Of a stretch of 64,000 bases of DNA, positions 42,935-51,677 are shown piece after piece. Both the position numbers and the translations under genes were made by a program. A model generated the notes under the pieces. That model was not told the DNA's origin and did no database searches. It saw only the letters and a program-made list of their open reading frames with translations. The stretch comes from a virus: positions 40,840 through 104,839 of the IMG/VR virus record IMGVR_UViG_3300004369_000002; one strand, 5' to 3'. Each line of letters begins with the position of its first letter. The first letter of the stretch is position 1.

Positions 42935-42958
42935 AAAAGGCCCCCGAAGGGGCCTTTT
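42935..42958 (-). terminator. Hairpin terminator between small genes
   Basis: Stem AAAAGGCCCC / GGGGCCTTTT around CGAA. Read on the minus strand it follows the stop of the basic-protein gene by about 20 bases and ends in T-rich sequence. It should separate that gene from the zinc-motif/RNR pair. Confidence 0.8.
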
Positions 42959-42977
42959 ACCAGGACTTTTGCGTTTG

Positions 42978-43232
42978 TCAGATGGCGTCCGAGTAACGCG
43001 GATCCTTGTTCTTGAGGTTTTGCAATTCCTGCTGGAAAGTCTCGTTGAATTCGTTCTCGTAGCGGTACTGGAGAACCAGGTAGGCGCGGCGACGAGCCTC
43101 GTTGCGAAGACGGTTCTTGGCGTTCTGCGCCTTCTTCCGCTCTTCCTTCTGCTCGGGCGTCAACACGCTGGGTCGGCCACGTCGGGCTCCGCCAAGACGC
43201 ATCTCCTGGATGCGCTCAAACTCCGTTGTCAT
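42978..43232 (-). CDS. Small basic helical protein
   Basis: An 84-residue protein. ATG 43232 is chosen for AAGGAG nine bases upstream; the frame extends to 43343 without a reason to use it. The middle RLGGARRGRPSVLTPEQKEE then KAQNAKNRLRNEARRRAYLV is very basic, with an AT-hook-like GRRGRP-type core (RRGRPS). Probable DNA-binding or packaging-associated protein. No family recognised. Confidence 0.55.
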   Translation of the reverse strand: MTTEFERIQEMRLGGARRGRPSVLTPEQKEERKKAQNAKNRLRNEARRRAYLVLQYRYENEFNETFQQELQNLKNKDPRYSDAI

Positions 43233-43282
43233 TATTGTCTCCTTGTTAGAGGTCAGTAACTGTGCCCGTAAAGGCAGAAGCG

Positions 43283-43312
43283 ACTGTAGCGCCACACCTT
43301 GACCCAAAGCAA
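43283..43312 (-). promoter_or_regulatory. Candidate promoter for minus-strand genes
   Basis: On the minus strand TTGCTT (43312-43307) is followed after 18 bases by TACAGT (43288-43283), about 50 bases before the start of the basic protein. A weak but reasonable vegetative promoter. Confidence 0.4.
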
Positions 43313-43380
43313 CCTCACCTTTAAAAAAAAATCGCTGATGCATCCCCAGCAGACAGCATGTCGGATTTTATGATCGAACT

Positions 43381-43656
43381 ATGTCCGAAAACGAACGACA
43401 AAATGCTTACTCAATGTTGCAAGAAGCAATCGACTGCGCTAATGGAGGAAACGGCGAACGGGCCCGAACCCTCGCCCTAATTTCCATAGCGGCCTCACTC
43501 CTCGGTAACCAGAACAACCACTCCCACGCGCCGCACATCGACTCGGTCATCGCCGACCTCGCCGACACCTTCTTTAACGCTCCTGAAGAAACAACTTTTG
43601 CCAACCTTCAGTTAGCACTAAATAGCCGGAAAAATATTTCCGGAGGAAATGCTTGA
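43381..43656 (+). CDS. Hypothetical protein, probably leaderless
   Basis: A 91-residue helical protein (RQNAYSMLQEAIDCANGGNG, ARTLALISIAASLLGNQNNH). No Shine-Dalgarno precedes the ATG; a TATGAT hexamer ends six bases upstream (43369-43374), which would place the transcript start at the ATG. Function not recognised. First + strand gene after the divergent promoter region. Confidence 0.5.
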   Translation: MSENERQNAYSMLQEAIDCANGGNGERARTLALISIAASLLGNQNNHSHAPHIDSVIADLADTFFNAPEETTFANLQLALNSRKNISGGNA

Positions 43657-43681
43657 CTCCCGTTTGCGAAACCGATACAAA
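43653..43681 (+). promoter_or_regulatory. Promoter TTGACT-N17-TACAAA
   Basis: TTGACT at 43653-43658 and TACAAA at 43676-43681, 17 bases apart, at the end of the preceding ORF. It would start transcription near 43688, about 30 bases upstream of the next gene's ATG and Shine-Dalgarno. Confidence 0.5.
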
Positions 43682-43717
43682 GGACCATTCGTATTCCTAC
43701 GATGGACCGGAGGGGCA

Positions 43718-44077
43718 ATGACAGAAGTGTTTAACTGGGAAGAAGAATTCCGACCGTTGGATGATGACGCAGTTGATTCGTTGATGCATATCGCCCACGA
43801 ATTGCGTTCTTTTAAGGAAAACAAGTGGGTTTCGGACGAAGATCACGAAACATTTGAGATCGCCGCACATCAACTGGAACGGTTGACCGCAATGACCGTT
43901 GGTGGCTTCGCTTTGTACATACAATCGTTCGAACACGCTGAAGCGTTATCTGCTGAAGTCGAACGCTTGATGGAACTGTGCAATAAGGCCGACATCGATG
44001 AGTTTCAATCGTGGTCGATTGCGAACGAAGCATTCAAGGTGTTCAAGAAGGAACTGAACTTGAATGATGATGAATGA
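43718..44077 (+). CDS. Acidic helical hypothetical protein
   Basis: A 119-residue protein starting MTEVFNWEEEFRPLDDDAVD. GGAGGGG lies just upstream of ATG 43718; the upstream ATG at 43649 has its GGAGG too close and gives an unnatural N-terminus. Helical and acidic throughout (DSLMHIAHELRSFKENKWVS, ALSAEVERLMELCNKADIDE). Overlaps the next gene by 14 bases. No family recognised. Confidence 0.5.
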   Translation: MTEVFNWEEEFRPLDDDAVDSLMHIAHELRSFKENKWVSDEDHETFEIAAHQLERLTAMTVGGFALYIQSFEHAEALSAEVERLMELCNKADIDEFQSWSIANEAFKVFKKELNLNDDE

Positions 44078-44294
44078 TCTTTTCGAATCGGACATTGTGG
44101 ACGAACTCCATGATCTTTACGGCGTAAGCGGAGACCCACTGATCGGTCGCGCTGCTACCGAGTATGCGATTGTTCGCTCTATCAGCAAACAGTTGTATGA
44201 GTCGCTCCTTGACTTGTCATCACGTTGCGGTGTTGACGTGGAAAACAACGATGGGATCTTTTGGTTTGAGTACTTCTTCGGCAAAACGGTGTGA
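44064..44294 (+). CDS. Small acidic hypothetical protein
   Basis: A 76-residue protein with three successive ATG codons at the start (MMMNDLF). LYGVSGDPLIGRAATEYAIV then KQLYESLLDLSSRCGVDVEN. Overlaps the upstream gene, so probably coupled. Nothing identifies its role; ends FWFEYFFGKTV. Confidence 0.45.
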   Translation: MMMNDLFESDIVDELHDLYGVSGDPLIGRAATEYAIVRSISKQLYESLLDLSSRCGVDVENNDGIFWFEYFFGKTV

Positions 44295-44371
44295 GTGATT
44301 TTTAAATCTGCCTATAAAATGATCGCTACCACTGAATGTGGGGCTCGTATAAATGAAAGGAGGACGAGCAC

Positions 44372-44851
44372 ATGACACCCGAACAAATCACAGCAATCCA
44401 AACCAGAAACGAATCACAATTCAAAGAACTCATCGACGCCGAGTACAAGACCAACTTTCACAACGACCCAACCCGTCGTGAATACCACACAGAAGTTCAC
44501 CGCGCCAAATGGGTCCTCTTCATCAACCCAACCGAAGACTGGGGCAAAAGCCTCCGACGCAACGCCATCGCCAGAAGCATCATCGAAGAACTGACCGGAC
44601 AAGAAGTCGTTATAGAAAAAAAGGAACGACGAACCGACAAGTATCAAAAACTCATTGAATGGTGCAAAGAAAACCACCTTCGCCAATTCACAGCGCAAGA
44701 CCTCTGCGAAGTAGCGGATATCTCATACCCAACCGCACTCAAATTCACAAAAGATCGCCCAGACCTGGTCCACAAGATCAAAAAGGGTCTGTACGAAGCG
44801 CGTGACCCAGAAATCATGCGCAAAGAAGAAAAAGATCGTCAAAACAAATAA
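44372..44851 (+). CDS. DNA-binding-like protein with C-terminal HTH
   Basis: A 159-residue charged protein with GAAAGGAGG upstream. Residues about 105-140 (RQFTAQDLCEVADISYPTAL followed by KFTKDRPD) look like a winged helix-turn-helix. The N-terminal half (EYHTEVHRAKWVLFINPTED, AIARSIIEELTGQEVVIEKK) is helical and Lys/Glu-rich. Directly precedes the WhiB gene, so a regulatory pair is possible. Family not recognised. Confidence 0.5.
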   Translation: MTPEQITAIQTRNESQFKELIDAEYKTNFHNDPTRREYHTEVHRAKWVLFINPTEDWGKSLRRNAIARSIIEELTGQEVVIEKKERRTDKYQKLIEWCKENHLRQFTAQDLCEVADISYPTALKFTKDRPDLVHKIKKGLYEARDPEIMRKEEKDRQNK

Positions 44852-44868
44852 AACATAACGGAGGGGAC

Positions 44869-45222
44869 GTGACGACAAAACAAAAAATCGATATGGAATG
44901 GATCGAACAAGGTGCATGCCGAGATCAGCCCACTATCAATTTTTTTGCTGAAAACACATCTGCCAGGGGGCGCCTAGAGCAAAAAGCAGCAATATCGCTT
45001 TGCCAAAACTGCCCGGTTCTCTACTCGTGCCGAGAGTACGCACTGAAATACGAGCGATTCGGCGTTTGGGGCGGACTAACCGAAATCCAACGAACCAAAG
45101 AGCGTCGACGCCTCAAGATCAAACCCGAACTTGATCGCTTCAACATGCAAATGTTCCTACCCCGAGCAAACCGTCCAGACAACAAGGTGAAAGGAAACAT
45201 GGGTGAACGACATCAATTCTGA
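44869..45222 (+). CDS. WhiB-family iron-sulfur transcription factor
   Basis: A 117-residue protein with GTG start behind GGAGGGG. C17, C45, C48 and C54 give the WhiB pattern C-x27-C-x2-C-x5-C that holds a [4Fe-4S] cluster, followed by the diagnostic turn FGVWGGLTEIQR and a basic tail (TKERRRLKIK) that binds DNA or the sigma factor. WhiB proteins are restricted to Actinobacteria and their phages, which is strong host evidence; phage copies such as TM4 WhiB can repress host whiB genes. Overlaps thyX by 20 bases. Confidence 0.9.
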   Translation: MTTKQKIDMEWIEQGACRDQPTINFFAENTSARGRLEQKAAISLCQNCPVLYSCREYALKYERFGVWGGLTEIQRTKERRRLKIKPELDRFNMQMFLPRANRPDNKVKGNMGERHQF

Positions 45223-45919
45223 CAACCCCCGAACACACTCCACGTTCCGCTCCGGGCCATGGGGCTACGTGATTCTGGATGCCCGAATGGCTGACGACCT
45301 TTCCGTAGTAAACAGCGCTCGCGTTTCCTTCGATCGCCACTCGGACGATCTGGGACCCCGAGAACTCGGATTAATCGCATTCCTAATGCGTGAGCAACAC
45401 GGAACACCATTCGAACATAACTCGTTCCGCTTCATCGCCAAAACGCCGATTTTTGTTGCCCGGGAATGGTTCCGCCATCGCGTCGGCTGGTCGTACAACG
45501 AGTTCTCCGCCAGATATTCAGAGATGAAAGAAGAATGGTACGTGCCCGAACTGTCAGCGGTTCGCACCCAAGTCGGCAAACCTGGCTCGTATTCATTTGA
45601 ACCAATCGTCAGACCGCAGTCAGAGGAAATCCTTGAAACCATTGACGAAGCGCAGTCGCAGGCGTTTCGTACCTACTCTTGGCTACTATCGCAAGGATGC
45701 GCAAAAGAACTCGCCCGAACGGTATTGCCCGTTGGCATGTTCACGAAGTTTTACGCAACCTGCAACGCTCGGTCGCTCATGCATTTCGTTGCGCTTCGTA
45801 ACCACCCGAACGCCCAATACGAGATTCGCCAAGCAGCGAACGCAGTAGAAGAAATCTTCGCAGAAATCATGCCCCACACATACACGGCATTTTTGAACAA
45901 TGAGAGGACAGCACCATGA
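45203..45919 (+). CDS. thyX: Flavin-dependent thymidylate synthase ThyX
   Basis: A 238-residue enzyme making dTMP from dUMP with FAD, NADPH and methylenetetrahydrofolate. The signature RHRVGWSYNEFSARY (RHRxxSxxxxSxR type) is near residue 90, and HGTPFEHNSFRF and NARSLMHFVALRNHPNAQYE are also characteristic. GTG start at 45203 lies inside the WhiB gene, behind AAGGAAA. Length is normal. Followed by a four-base ATGA overlap with a micro-gene. Confidence 0.9.
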   Translation: MNDINSDNPRTHSTFRSGPWGYVILDARMADDLSVVNSARVSFDRHSDDLGPRELGLIAFLMREQHGTPFEHNSFRFIAKTPIFVAREWFRHRVGWSYNEFSARYSEMKEEWYVPELSAVRTQVGKPGSYSFEPIVRPQSEEILETIDEAQSQAFRTYSWLLSQGCAKELARTVLPVGMFTKFYATCNARSLMHFVALRNHPNAQYEIRQAANAVEEIFAEIMPHTYTAFLNNERTAP

Positions 45920-46059
45920 GTGCCGACCGTAGCCGCACCTACGAAAAAAACGCTTTCACTCCACTGGAACTGATGAAAGCGCGAGGCGCAAGCGACGCTG
46001 AAATTCGTGCATATTTGAAAAAGCGCGAACAAGGCATTTGGAAGACGAAAGCCAAGTAA
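45916..46059 (+). CDS. Micro-protein between thyX and primase-helicase
   Basis: A 47-residue basic protein (SADRSRTYEKNAFTPLELMK, SDAEIRAYLKKREQGIWKT) overlapping thyX by four bases. FTPLELMKARGASDAEIRAY is helical with a turn typical of small DNA/RNA-associated proteins. The stop is three bases before the next start. No function assigned. Confidence 0.55.
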   Translation: MSADRSRTYEKNAFTPLELMKARGASDAEIRAYLKKREQGIWKTKAK

Positions 46060-46062
46060 CGC

Positions 46063-47808
46063 GTGACTCAACAGCCCCAGTCCGAACAAGTAGCACGGTT
46101 CCTCGGGAGACTCCAAGGCGTTCGATCTAACGGCGCTGGATGGTCGGCCCGATGCCCTTGCCGGAACGACGACCAAAATCCTTCGCTGTCCATTGGCCAA
46201 GGAAACGATGGCCGTGTTCTCGTCACCTGTCATCGTGGAATACCATGTTCCGTCGATCAAATTTGCAGTTCGGTTGGAATAACGGTCACAGACCTTATGC
46301 CACCGCGTGACAAATCCGAATACACAGCGAATAAGTCTTCGACCACCAATTGGACGCACACATACGACTATCGCGACGAGAACGGAACGCTGATCTATCA
46401 AAAACAGCGTGGCATTCGTGACGGAAAAAAGACATTCCGAATACGCAGACCTGACGGTCAAGGTGGCTACGAGTACAACGCCAACGGCGTTCAGAAAATC
46501 CTTTACAACTTACCGATGGTTGTTCGCGCTGTCGCAGACAAAAACACGGTGTTCGTTGTCGAAGGAGAAAAAGATGCCGACACTCTGATTGAAGCCGGAT
46601 TCATCGCAACGACCGTTCCCTTTGGTGCAGGACCAGGAAAATGGATTCCCGAGTACACCGCACCTCTCGCCGGATCTGATGTCGTTGTTATCGCCGACAA
46701 AGACGACTCGGGCCGTGAGTTCGCCACGGAAATTCGTGACTGTCTTGTGGAAGCGGGATGCTCCGTCGAACTTTTGATTGCCCCAGGACCTGATAATGAC
46801 GGAATCAAGGACGTCACCGACCTGCTGACTGCCGGACGAAGCCTTACCGAACTTGTGCCGTTCGACGGCTCATACAAATCCGATCCTCTTGAAGAAAAAG
46901 TCGACGAGATCACCCCGATTCTCAGCAAAATCAGGGAAATTCTGGAACGTGACGACCTTGACAATCTCAACAAGGTCACTCGCGCCGAAATCGCCCTTAA
47001 TGGCCTCCTTCCACAAACGGGCGCTCGCCCGGAAGGTCGTCTCGTCAAGTGGGACGAATTTGTCAATGAGGACGATGACGATTCTTATGACTGGGTGATT
47101 CCGAACGTCCTGGAACGCCAAGAGCGACTTATGGTTGTCGCCAGCGAAGGTGTCGGCAAAACGTTCCTTGCCCGCCAGGTGGCACTCTTGTCAGCCGCCG
47201 GAATTCACCCATTCACCCTGGAAAGAATCAAACCGATTCGAACCCTGACGGTCGACCTAGAGAACCCTCCCCGGATTATTCGTCGAACATCACGAAACAT
47301 CCAGCGAACAGCCAACGAATACGGATTCTGTTCCCAGCCTGAGGCCCATCTGCTGATCAAACCCGATGGTTTGGACTTGATGAAAACAGGAGATCGGGCG
47401 TTCCTGGAAGAAGCGATCGAATCGACCAAGCCCGACATCTTGTTTTTGGGGCCCATCTACAAATCTTTCATTGACCCTGGGGGACGCACTAGCGAATCCA
47501 TCGCTATCGAAATAGCCAAATACTTTGATAGCCTCAGAACGTTCTACAACATGGCAATGTGGTTCGAACACCACGCACCCCTCGGAAACAGCATGTCCTC
47601 CCGAGACCTCCGCCCATTCGGATCCGCAGTTTGGTCACGATGGCCCGAATTTGGCCTCAGCCTCCAACCCGACCCCACAGCCACCGAAGGATACGTCTAC
47701 GAGGTCAAACATTTCCGAGGTGCCCGTGACAGACGCCAATTCCCAACTAAAATAAAACGAGGCACTCTTTTCCCGTTTGAAGTGCTGGAATTCGCCCGAA
47801 TGGACTAA
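46063..47808 (+). CDS. DNA primase-helicase (CHC2/TOPRIM plus RecA-type ATPase)
   Basis: A 581-residue protein starting at GTG. N-terminal zinc part has C31, C33, C56 and C62 (WSARCPCRNDDQNPSLS, VTCHRGIPCS). A TOPRIM domain follows: VVEGEKDADTLIEAG near residue 170 and VVVIADKDDSGREFA near 210. The C-terminal half is a RecA-like ATPase with Walker A SEGVGKTFLA and a Walker B-type PDILFLGPIY. This architecture matches phage replicative primase-helicases of the RepA/DnaB-like type. It is the main replication gene in the window. Confidence 0.85.
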   Translation: MTQQPQSEQVARFLGRLQGVRSNGAGWSARCPCRNDDQNPSLSIGQGNDGRVLVTCHRGIPCSVDQICSSVGITVTDLMPPRDKSEYTANKSSTTNWTHTYDYRDENGTLIYQKQRGIRDGKKTFRIRRPDGQGGYEYNANGVQKILYNLPMVVRAVADKNTVFVVEGEKDADTLIEAGFIATTVPFGAGPGKWIPEYTAPLAGSDVVVIADKDDSGREFATEIRDCLVEAGCSVELLIAPGPDNDGIKDVTDLLTAGRSLTELVPFDGSYKSDPLEEKVDEITPILSKIREILERDDLDNLNKVTRAEIALNGLLPQTGARPEGRLVKWDEFVNEDDDDSYDWVIPNVLERQERLMVVASEGVGKTFLARQVALLSAAGIHPFTLERIKPIRTLTVDLENPPRIIRRTSRNIQRTANEYGFCSQPEAHLLIKPDGLDLMKTGDRAFLEEAIESTKPDILFLGPIYKSFIDPGGRTSESIAIEIAKYFDSLRTFYNMAMWFEHHAPLGNSMSSRDLRPFGSAVWSRWPEFGLSLQPDPTATEGYVYEVKHFRGARDRRQFPTKIKRGTLFPFEVLEFARMD

Positions 47809-47811
47809 CAA

Positions 47812-48459
47812 ATGAGCAATCAAAAAGGGCTCACACGAGAATTCTTAGCCGAACGCGACCTCCGTATTTTTAAAATGCGTCAGGCAGGCGTACCTCCGGC
47901 AGAAATCGGCCGCAGATTCTCAATGTCAACAGCGGCGGTCAATACCGCCATACGTCGGCAACTAGAAAAACTCAACCGAGAAGCACTCATGGCGTACCCG
48001 GAAGTTCTCCGCATGGAACTGGAACGCCTGGACGCACTACAGCAATCAATCTGGCCCCTCACCCAACACCGGAAAGTCAAAATGGACGACGGAAGCGAAG
48101 TCCAACTAGAACCCGACCTAAAAGCAATCCAACAGGTTCTCGCAATCATGGACCGCCGATCCCGCCTCCTCGGCATGGAACAAACAACAGTCAGCCTCCA
48201 GGTCGAACAGGTCGAACCACAACGAGCGGTGCTCGCAGGTGCCAACAACAACCAGGCCGCCGACGTCAACGCATTCAACCCCGAAACCGAAGCCCGTCAA
48301 CTCATGCAAATCATGCGCGACGCCGGAGTGCTCCCTCAAGAAGTCATCGACCAAATCCTGGCCGACAACGAACAAGCCGCACTACCACCAGGCACGCCCA
48401 ACGATCTACCAATAATCGACATCGAAGAGACAGAGGAAGTAGAAATCCGCTATGGATGA
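47812..48459 (+). CDS. Terminase small subunit-like HTH protein
   Basis: A 215-residue protein. Residues about 20-55 (LRIFKMRQAGVPPAEIGRRF followed by SMSTAAVNTAIRRQ) form a helix-turn-helix, followed by helical YPEVLRMELERLDALQQSIW and VLAIMDRRSRLLGMEQTT, the order seen in actinophage small terminase proteins. The C-terminus is acidic (DIEETEEVEIRYG). No large terminase is next to it, so this remains a likeness; it could be another DNA-binding protein. Confidence 0.45.
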   Translation: MSNQKGLTREFLAERDLRIFKMRQAGVPPAEIGRRFSMSTAAVNTAIRRQLEKLNREALMAYPEVLRMELERLDALQQSIWPLTQHRKVKMDDGSEVQLEPDLKAIQQVLAIMDRRSRLLGMEQTTVSLQVEQVEPQRAVLAGANNNQAADVNAFNPETEARQLMQIMRDAGVLPQEVIDQILADNEQAALPPGTPNDLPIIDIEETEEVEIRYG

Positions 48460-48766
48460 CAAACAAGACAACATCGAAGCCGCAATGAACAAAGTTGCCG
48501 AGGACATAAAACCCACTCGCCCAGCCAACACAAACACCGCAGACGGCGAAACAACCAATAAACAAGTCCTCATCCGTGCCACCGAACTAGACCAGTCGCG
48601 ATGGAAAGCCGCAGCAGCCAAAAAAGACATTTCCATGAGCGAATTCATCAGAAATGCTTGTAACGCAGCCGCAGCCGAACTACTTGACTGCCAGCACCCA
48701 GAACACATGCGACGCACATACCCCTGGTCGGATACCTGTCTCAAATGCGGAACAAGGTTGAAGTGA
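48452..48766 (+). CDS. Ribbon-helix-helix protein with zinc motif
   Basis: A 104-residue protein. Residues 38-68 (LIRATELDQSRWKAAAAKKD, ISMSEFIRNACN) match the MetJ/Arc-type RHH fold of mobilisation and plasmid repressors. The C-terminus adds CQHPEHMRRTYPWSDTCLKC, a C...C-x2-C zinc-type knuckle. Likely a DNA-binding regulator. Overlaps the preceding gene by eight bases and precedes the 845-residue gene by one. Confidence 0.6.
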   Translation: MDDKQDNIEAAMNKVAEDIKPTRPANTNTADGETTNKQVLIRATELDQSRWKAAAAKKDISMSEFIRNACNAAAAELLDCQHPEHMRRTYPWSDTCLKCGTRLK

Positions 48767-48767
48767 C

Positions 48768-51305
48768 ATGGCAGTCGGCCGATTTCGCTTACGCGTAGAA
48801 CCATACGACCCAGACGCAATCGACGCCGACAACGACGGCATCGTCCAAGAAGGCACAGCCTGGGAACGCCCAGGAGGAACTCGCATCGTCGACAGTCTTC
48901 TGAACGAAATACGCCGTGGAATGACGTCCACGAACCGGTCAAGTCAATTCCGAGTTGTTGACCGAAGCGGCAAACCGGTTAGTTACACCCCGACCTATAT
49001 GAGGGGTGCTGGACCACAAGCAGTTGCCCCAGAATCCGGCAAGCCGCTATCTGCACTCGGAGCCACTCTGCGCGAGCGGGGTTTGCGCCCTATCGGTGAA
49101 GGCAGAACGCTCAAAGACCGATTTGATGCGGCACAAGCCGCTGCTGCCGCCTCTAGATCAGTGGACGCTGGCGAACAAGAACGACGCGAAATCTTTGTGG
49201 CCGCACAAAGCGCAACCCAATCCCTATCGCTTCGTCGCGCCACAATGCTCGCTGACGTCATGACACCAGAGGAAGCACGCTTCCACGCTCAACTGGATCT
49301 TCAAGCCCAACAACTGCTCAATGCTGAACCCATCCCTGCAGTAGATCGTGCTGCTGCCCAAACACTCGTCCTCGCAGGAACATATTGGGCCACCTACCTT
49401 TTTGGCGGAGGAGAACTCGGCGGCGTTCTCAACGACATTGCGACAGGTGTTGGTGATGCTGGAATTCAAGAACAATTGGATGTTCTTTCCAGCATGTTCG
49501 TCATCGGTGGTGCAATCGGATTGAAAGCGGCTTTGGGCGGACTCACCGAACGTTACGGAACATCCAAAGAAAAAATCAGCGAGTTCGTTGACCGTTTTGC
49601 CGAAAGAATGCGCGCTCAGGGCGTGAAGTTCCAGGAGATGCGCGAAGACGTCGCCGAATCAATTCGTAACGTGATGAGGCAACTCGGAGCGTTGATGCGT
49701 CTCGGACCGAACCGTGATAGCAACAAGCCAGCAGCCGAAGAGATCGCCGAAGCAGCAGAACGTGCCGCCGAAGTGTCCGCAGACGCCCAACGAATTCTGG
49801 ACCGAAACGCTGAGATTGCCGACCGTATCGCTGAACTCGGCGGATCTCTCACCAACGACATCGACGACGCGTTCATCGAAAAAAACGGACCGTTTTCGGG
49901 GGCCGCTGCACTTGAACCAAAATCGCAAGCATTCGATCGTCGCCGTCGACGAATGGCAGCCGACTTCGACGCAGTTCGACGAGCAATTAGCAATGGTGGA
50001 ATTGTTGAAGACAACTCGCCAAACGTCAGGACGATAGAAGACCGGTTGGGGCATGGCAAGACAACACCAAAACTTAGTCAATTTCAATTTGATGGGATCA
50101 GCCCAGAAGTTAAGGAACTCATTGCAACAAAAACCGACGAAGAACTTTTTGAAATTATGGAACGTCGCGCCCTTGAATTCAATCAAGGATTAGATAAACG
50201 AGTTCGTGTCCGAGCCAGCCACGGCACCCTCCTCCGACTCGCCGAAGATGGGCGATATAAAACAACCCATGAAGCAAAAAGCCAACACAGCGGAGCAGCC
50301 ATCCGAGCAGGTTACGAAGTCCACCTTGGAATACCATACGAAGCCGAGGCCGAACTTCGGCCCGCCTCCGGCTATGTTCTTCACCCCGACTGGGAACGAA
50401 CACAGGCTGATCACCTGCGTCCAAACCTACGCAACATGTCCGACGAAGACATCAACAAGTTTTTATTTCCAGACGTAAGCAAAAATCCCGCCGGAAACGT
50501 CGCTATTTACGGGGAGACGGAAATTGTGTTAAAACCCGAGGTTTCCGGTCGCACGCAATATGGGCGTGGTGACTCCCTCACATCAAACCTTCGGCCCACA
50601 CAAATGGAATCCGACAATCCAGAAGACATTATGCATGCGTTGAACTGGTCCGGAGGACAGACAGACAGCGAGAGTGTCAAATATGCCACCAACCTTCTCC
50701 AAACGGAAGTTGATGGGCATTTTGGCAACCTCAACCTCTACCACCCTAAATACAATCCAGATGGAACGCGCAACACCGAAAACCTTCAACGCGGATATTT
50801 CGAAGCGTTGATTGGCGGATCATTCAGTGTCGACGACATCGAAAAAGTTCGGGTCAGCGTAAAAGACATGGACTCAATGACCAAAGGTGACGACGACTTG
50901 AGCGATGAAGGTTTTGTAGACGCGATCGCCAACCCCGACCGCCTGCGGGGCCTCGGTTTTAGCGACGAAGAGATCGCCTACATCATGGCCAATAAAGGTG
51001 CATATAACTTTTCGTCATGGTTCCAGGACTACAGGAATTTCAAACGACGCGAACGTGCTAAAGAAACACTGGACAACTTGGGATTTCCCGTGGAATACAT
51101 CCAGGATCTTCCCGGTGGTAAAGACCCATTCGACCTGGACTCTTACCGAGGGCGAGAAGAATACTCTTCAATTGAAGACCTTCTGGTAGCACGATCGCGA
51201 GAGAACGTGCTACAGGCAATGGAACAAGAGCGGCAGCGGGCGGAACGTCAAGCGTTGATCGATACCGGAATGCTTGTTGAGGATGAAGAGGAGAGTGTCG
51301 CGTGA
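48768..51305 (+). CDS. 845-residue protein, DxDxDG N-terminus, possible ART-like C-terminal part
   Basis: N-terminal IDADNDGIVQEGTAWERP gives a Ca-binding DxDxDG loop common in actinophage virion-associated proteins. A hydrophobic stretch (LVLAGTYWATYLFGGGELGG near residue 205, MFVIGGAIGLKAALG near 240) follows, then an Ala/Glu-rich helical region. Residues about 475-720 run VRASHGTLLRLAEDGRYKTT, SQHSGAAI, YGETEIVLKPEVSGRTQYGR, YFEALIGGSFSVDDIEKVRV: an R...S...E order that may fit an ADP-ribosyltransferase-like fold as in MuF/minor-head fusions. The function is inference. Ends in acidic residues. Confidence 0.5.
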   Translation: MAVGRFRLRVEPYDPDAIDADNDGIVQEGTAWERPGGTRIVDSLLNEIRRGMTSTNRSSQFRVVDRSGKPVSYTPTYMRGAGPQAVAPESGKPLSALGATLRERGLRPIGEGRTLKDRFDAAQAAAAASRSVDAGEQERREIFVAAQSATQSLSLRRATMLADVMTPEEARFHAQLDLQAQQLLNAEPIPAVDRAAAQTLVLAGTYWATYLFGGGELGGVLNDIATGVGDAGIQEQLDVLSSMFVIGGAIGLKAALGGLTERYGTSKEKISEFVDRFAERMRAQGVKFQEMREDVAESIRNVMRQLGALMRLGPNRDSNKPAAEEIAEAAERAAEVSADAQRILDRNAEIADRIAELGGSLTNDIDDAFIEKNGPFSGAAALEPKSQAFDRRRRRMAADFDAVRRAISNGGIVEDNSPNVRTIEDRLGHGKTTPKLSQFQFDGISPEVKELIATKTDEELFEIMERRALEFNQGLDKRVRVRASHGTLLRLAEDGRYKTTHEAKSQHSGAAIRAGYEVHLGIPYEAEAELRPASGYVLHPDWERTQADHLRPNLRNMSDEDINKFLFPDVSKNPAGNVAIYGETEIVLKPEVSGRTQYGRGDSLTSNLRPTQMESDNPEDIMHALNWSGGQTDSESVKYATNLLQTEVDGHFGNLNLYHPKYNPDGTRNTENLQRGYFEALIGGSFSVDDIEKVRVSVKDMDSMTKGDDDLSDEGFVDAIANPDRLRGLGFSDEEIAYIMANKGAYNFSSWFQDYRNFKRRERAKETLDNLGFPVEYIQDLPGGKDPFDLDSYRGREEYSSIEDLLVARSRENVLQAMEQERQRAERQALIDTGMLVEDEEESVA

Positions 51306-51577
51306 GTGACAAGGTATTGGCCTGTCGAATCGAAGGTCAAGATGTTTATTTCATTAAACGTCCGAAGCCAGGAGAACAAAACGGATTCATTCGCAAAGAG
51401 TTCGGGGATCGCCCCATCGATTTCTGGTCATTCATCAGTCGATTCCCCGATATCGAAATCATCGACAACAGCGACTATCTGAAAGAACTGTGGTTCGGCG
51501 ACACCCAAACACGGGAGTGGGAAGCCGAATACCTCTACCACGGCAACCCACCCTCTGAGAATGTAGACAATAAGTGA
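51302..51577 (+). CDS. Small hypothetical protein
   Basis: A 91-residue protein with a four-base overlap (GTGA) with the 845-residue gene. VLACRIEGQDVYFIKRPKPG, then IDFWSFISRFPDIEIIDNSD and WEAEYLYHGNPPSENVD. Possibly an immunity or partner protein for the upstream protein if that is a toxin-like enzyme; this is only positional. No family recognised. Confidence 0.45.
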   Translation: MSDKVLACRIEGQDVYFIKRPKPGEQNGFIRKEFGDRPIDFWSFISRFPDIEIIDNSDYLKELWFGDTQTREWEAEYLYHGNPPSENVDNK

Positions 51578-51648
51578 TGAATGCGCTATATTTATTGCCC
51601 CTACCGTTTTTGCTGATCCTAATCATGGTCCTCACTAACTGGGAATAA
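51577..51648 (+). CDS. Micro-gene, 23-residue hydrophobic peptide
   Basis: ATG overlaps the preceding stop by one base (TGATG). MNALYLLPLPFLLILIMVLT is almost wholly hydrophobic, one membrane helix. Too short for routine gene calling. Translational coupling is the main evidence; it may be a small membrane modulator. Not proven to be expressed. Confidence 0.35.
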   Translation: MNALYLLPLPFLLILIMVLTNWE

Positions 51649-51677
51649 AATCAGCAAATTACCCAAAATCAATCATT

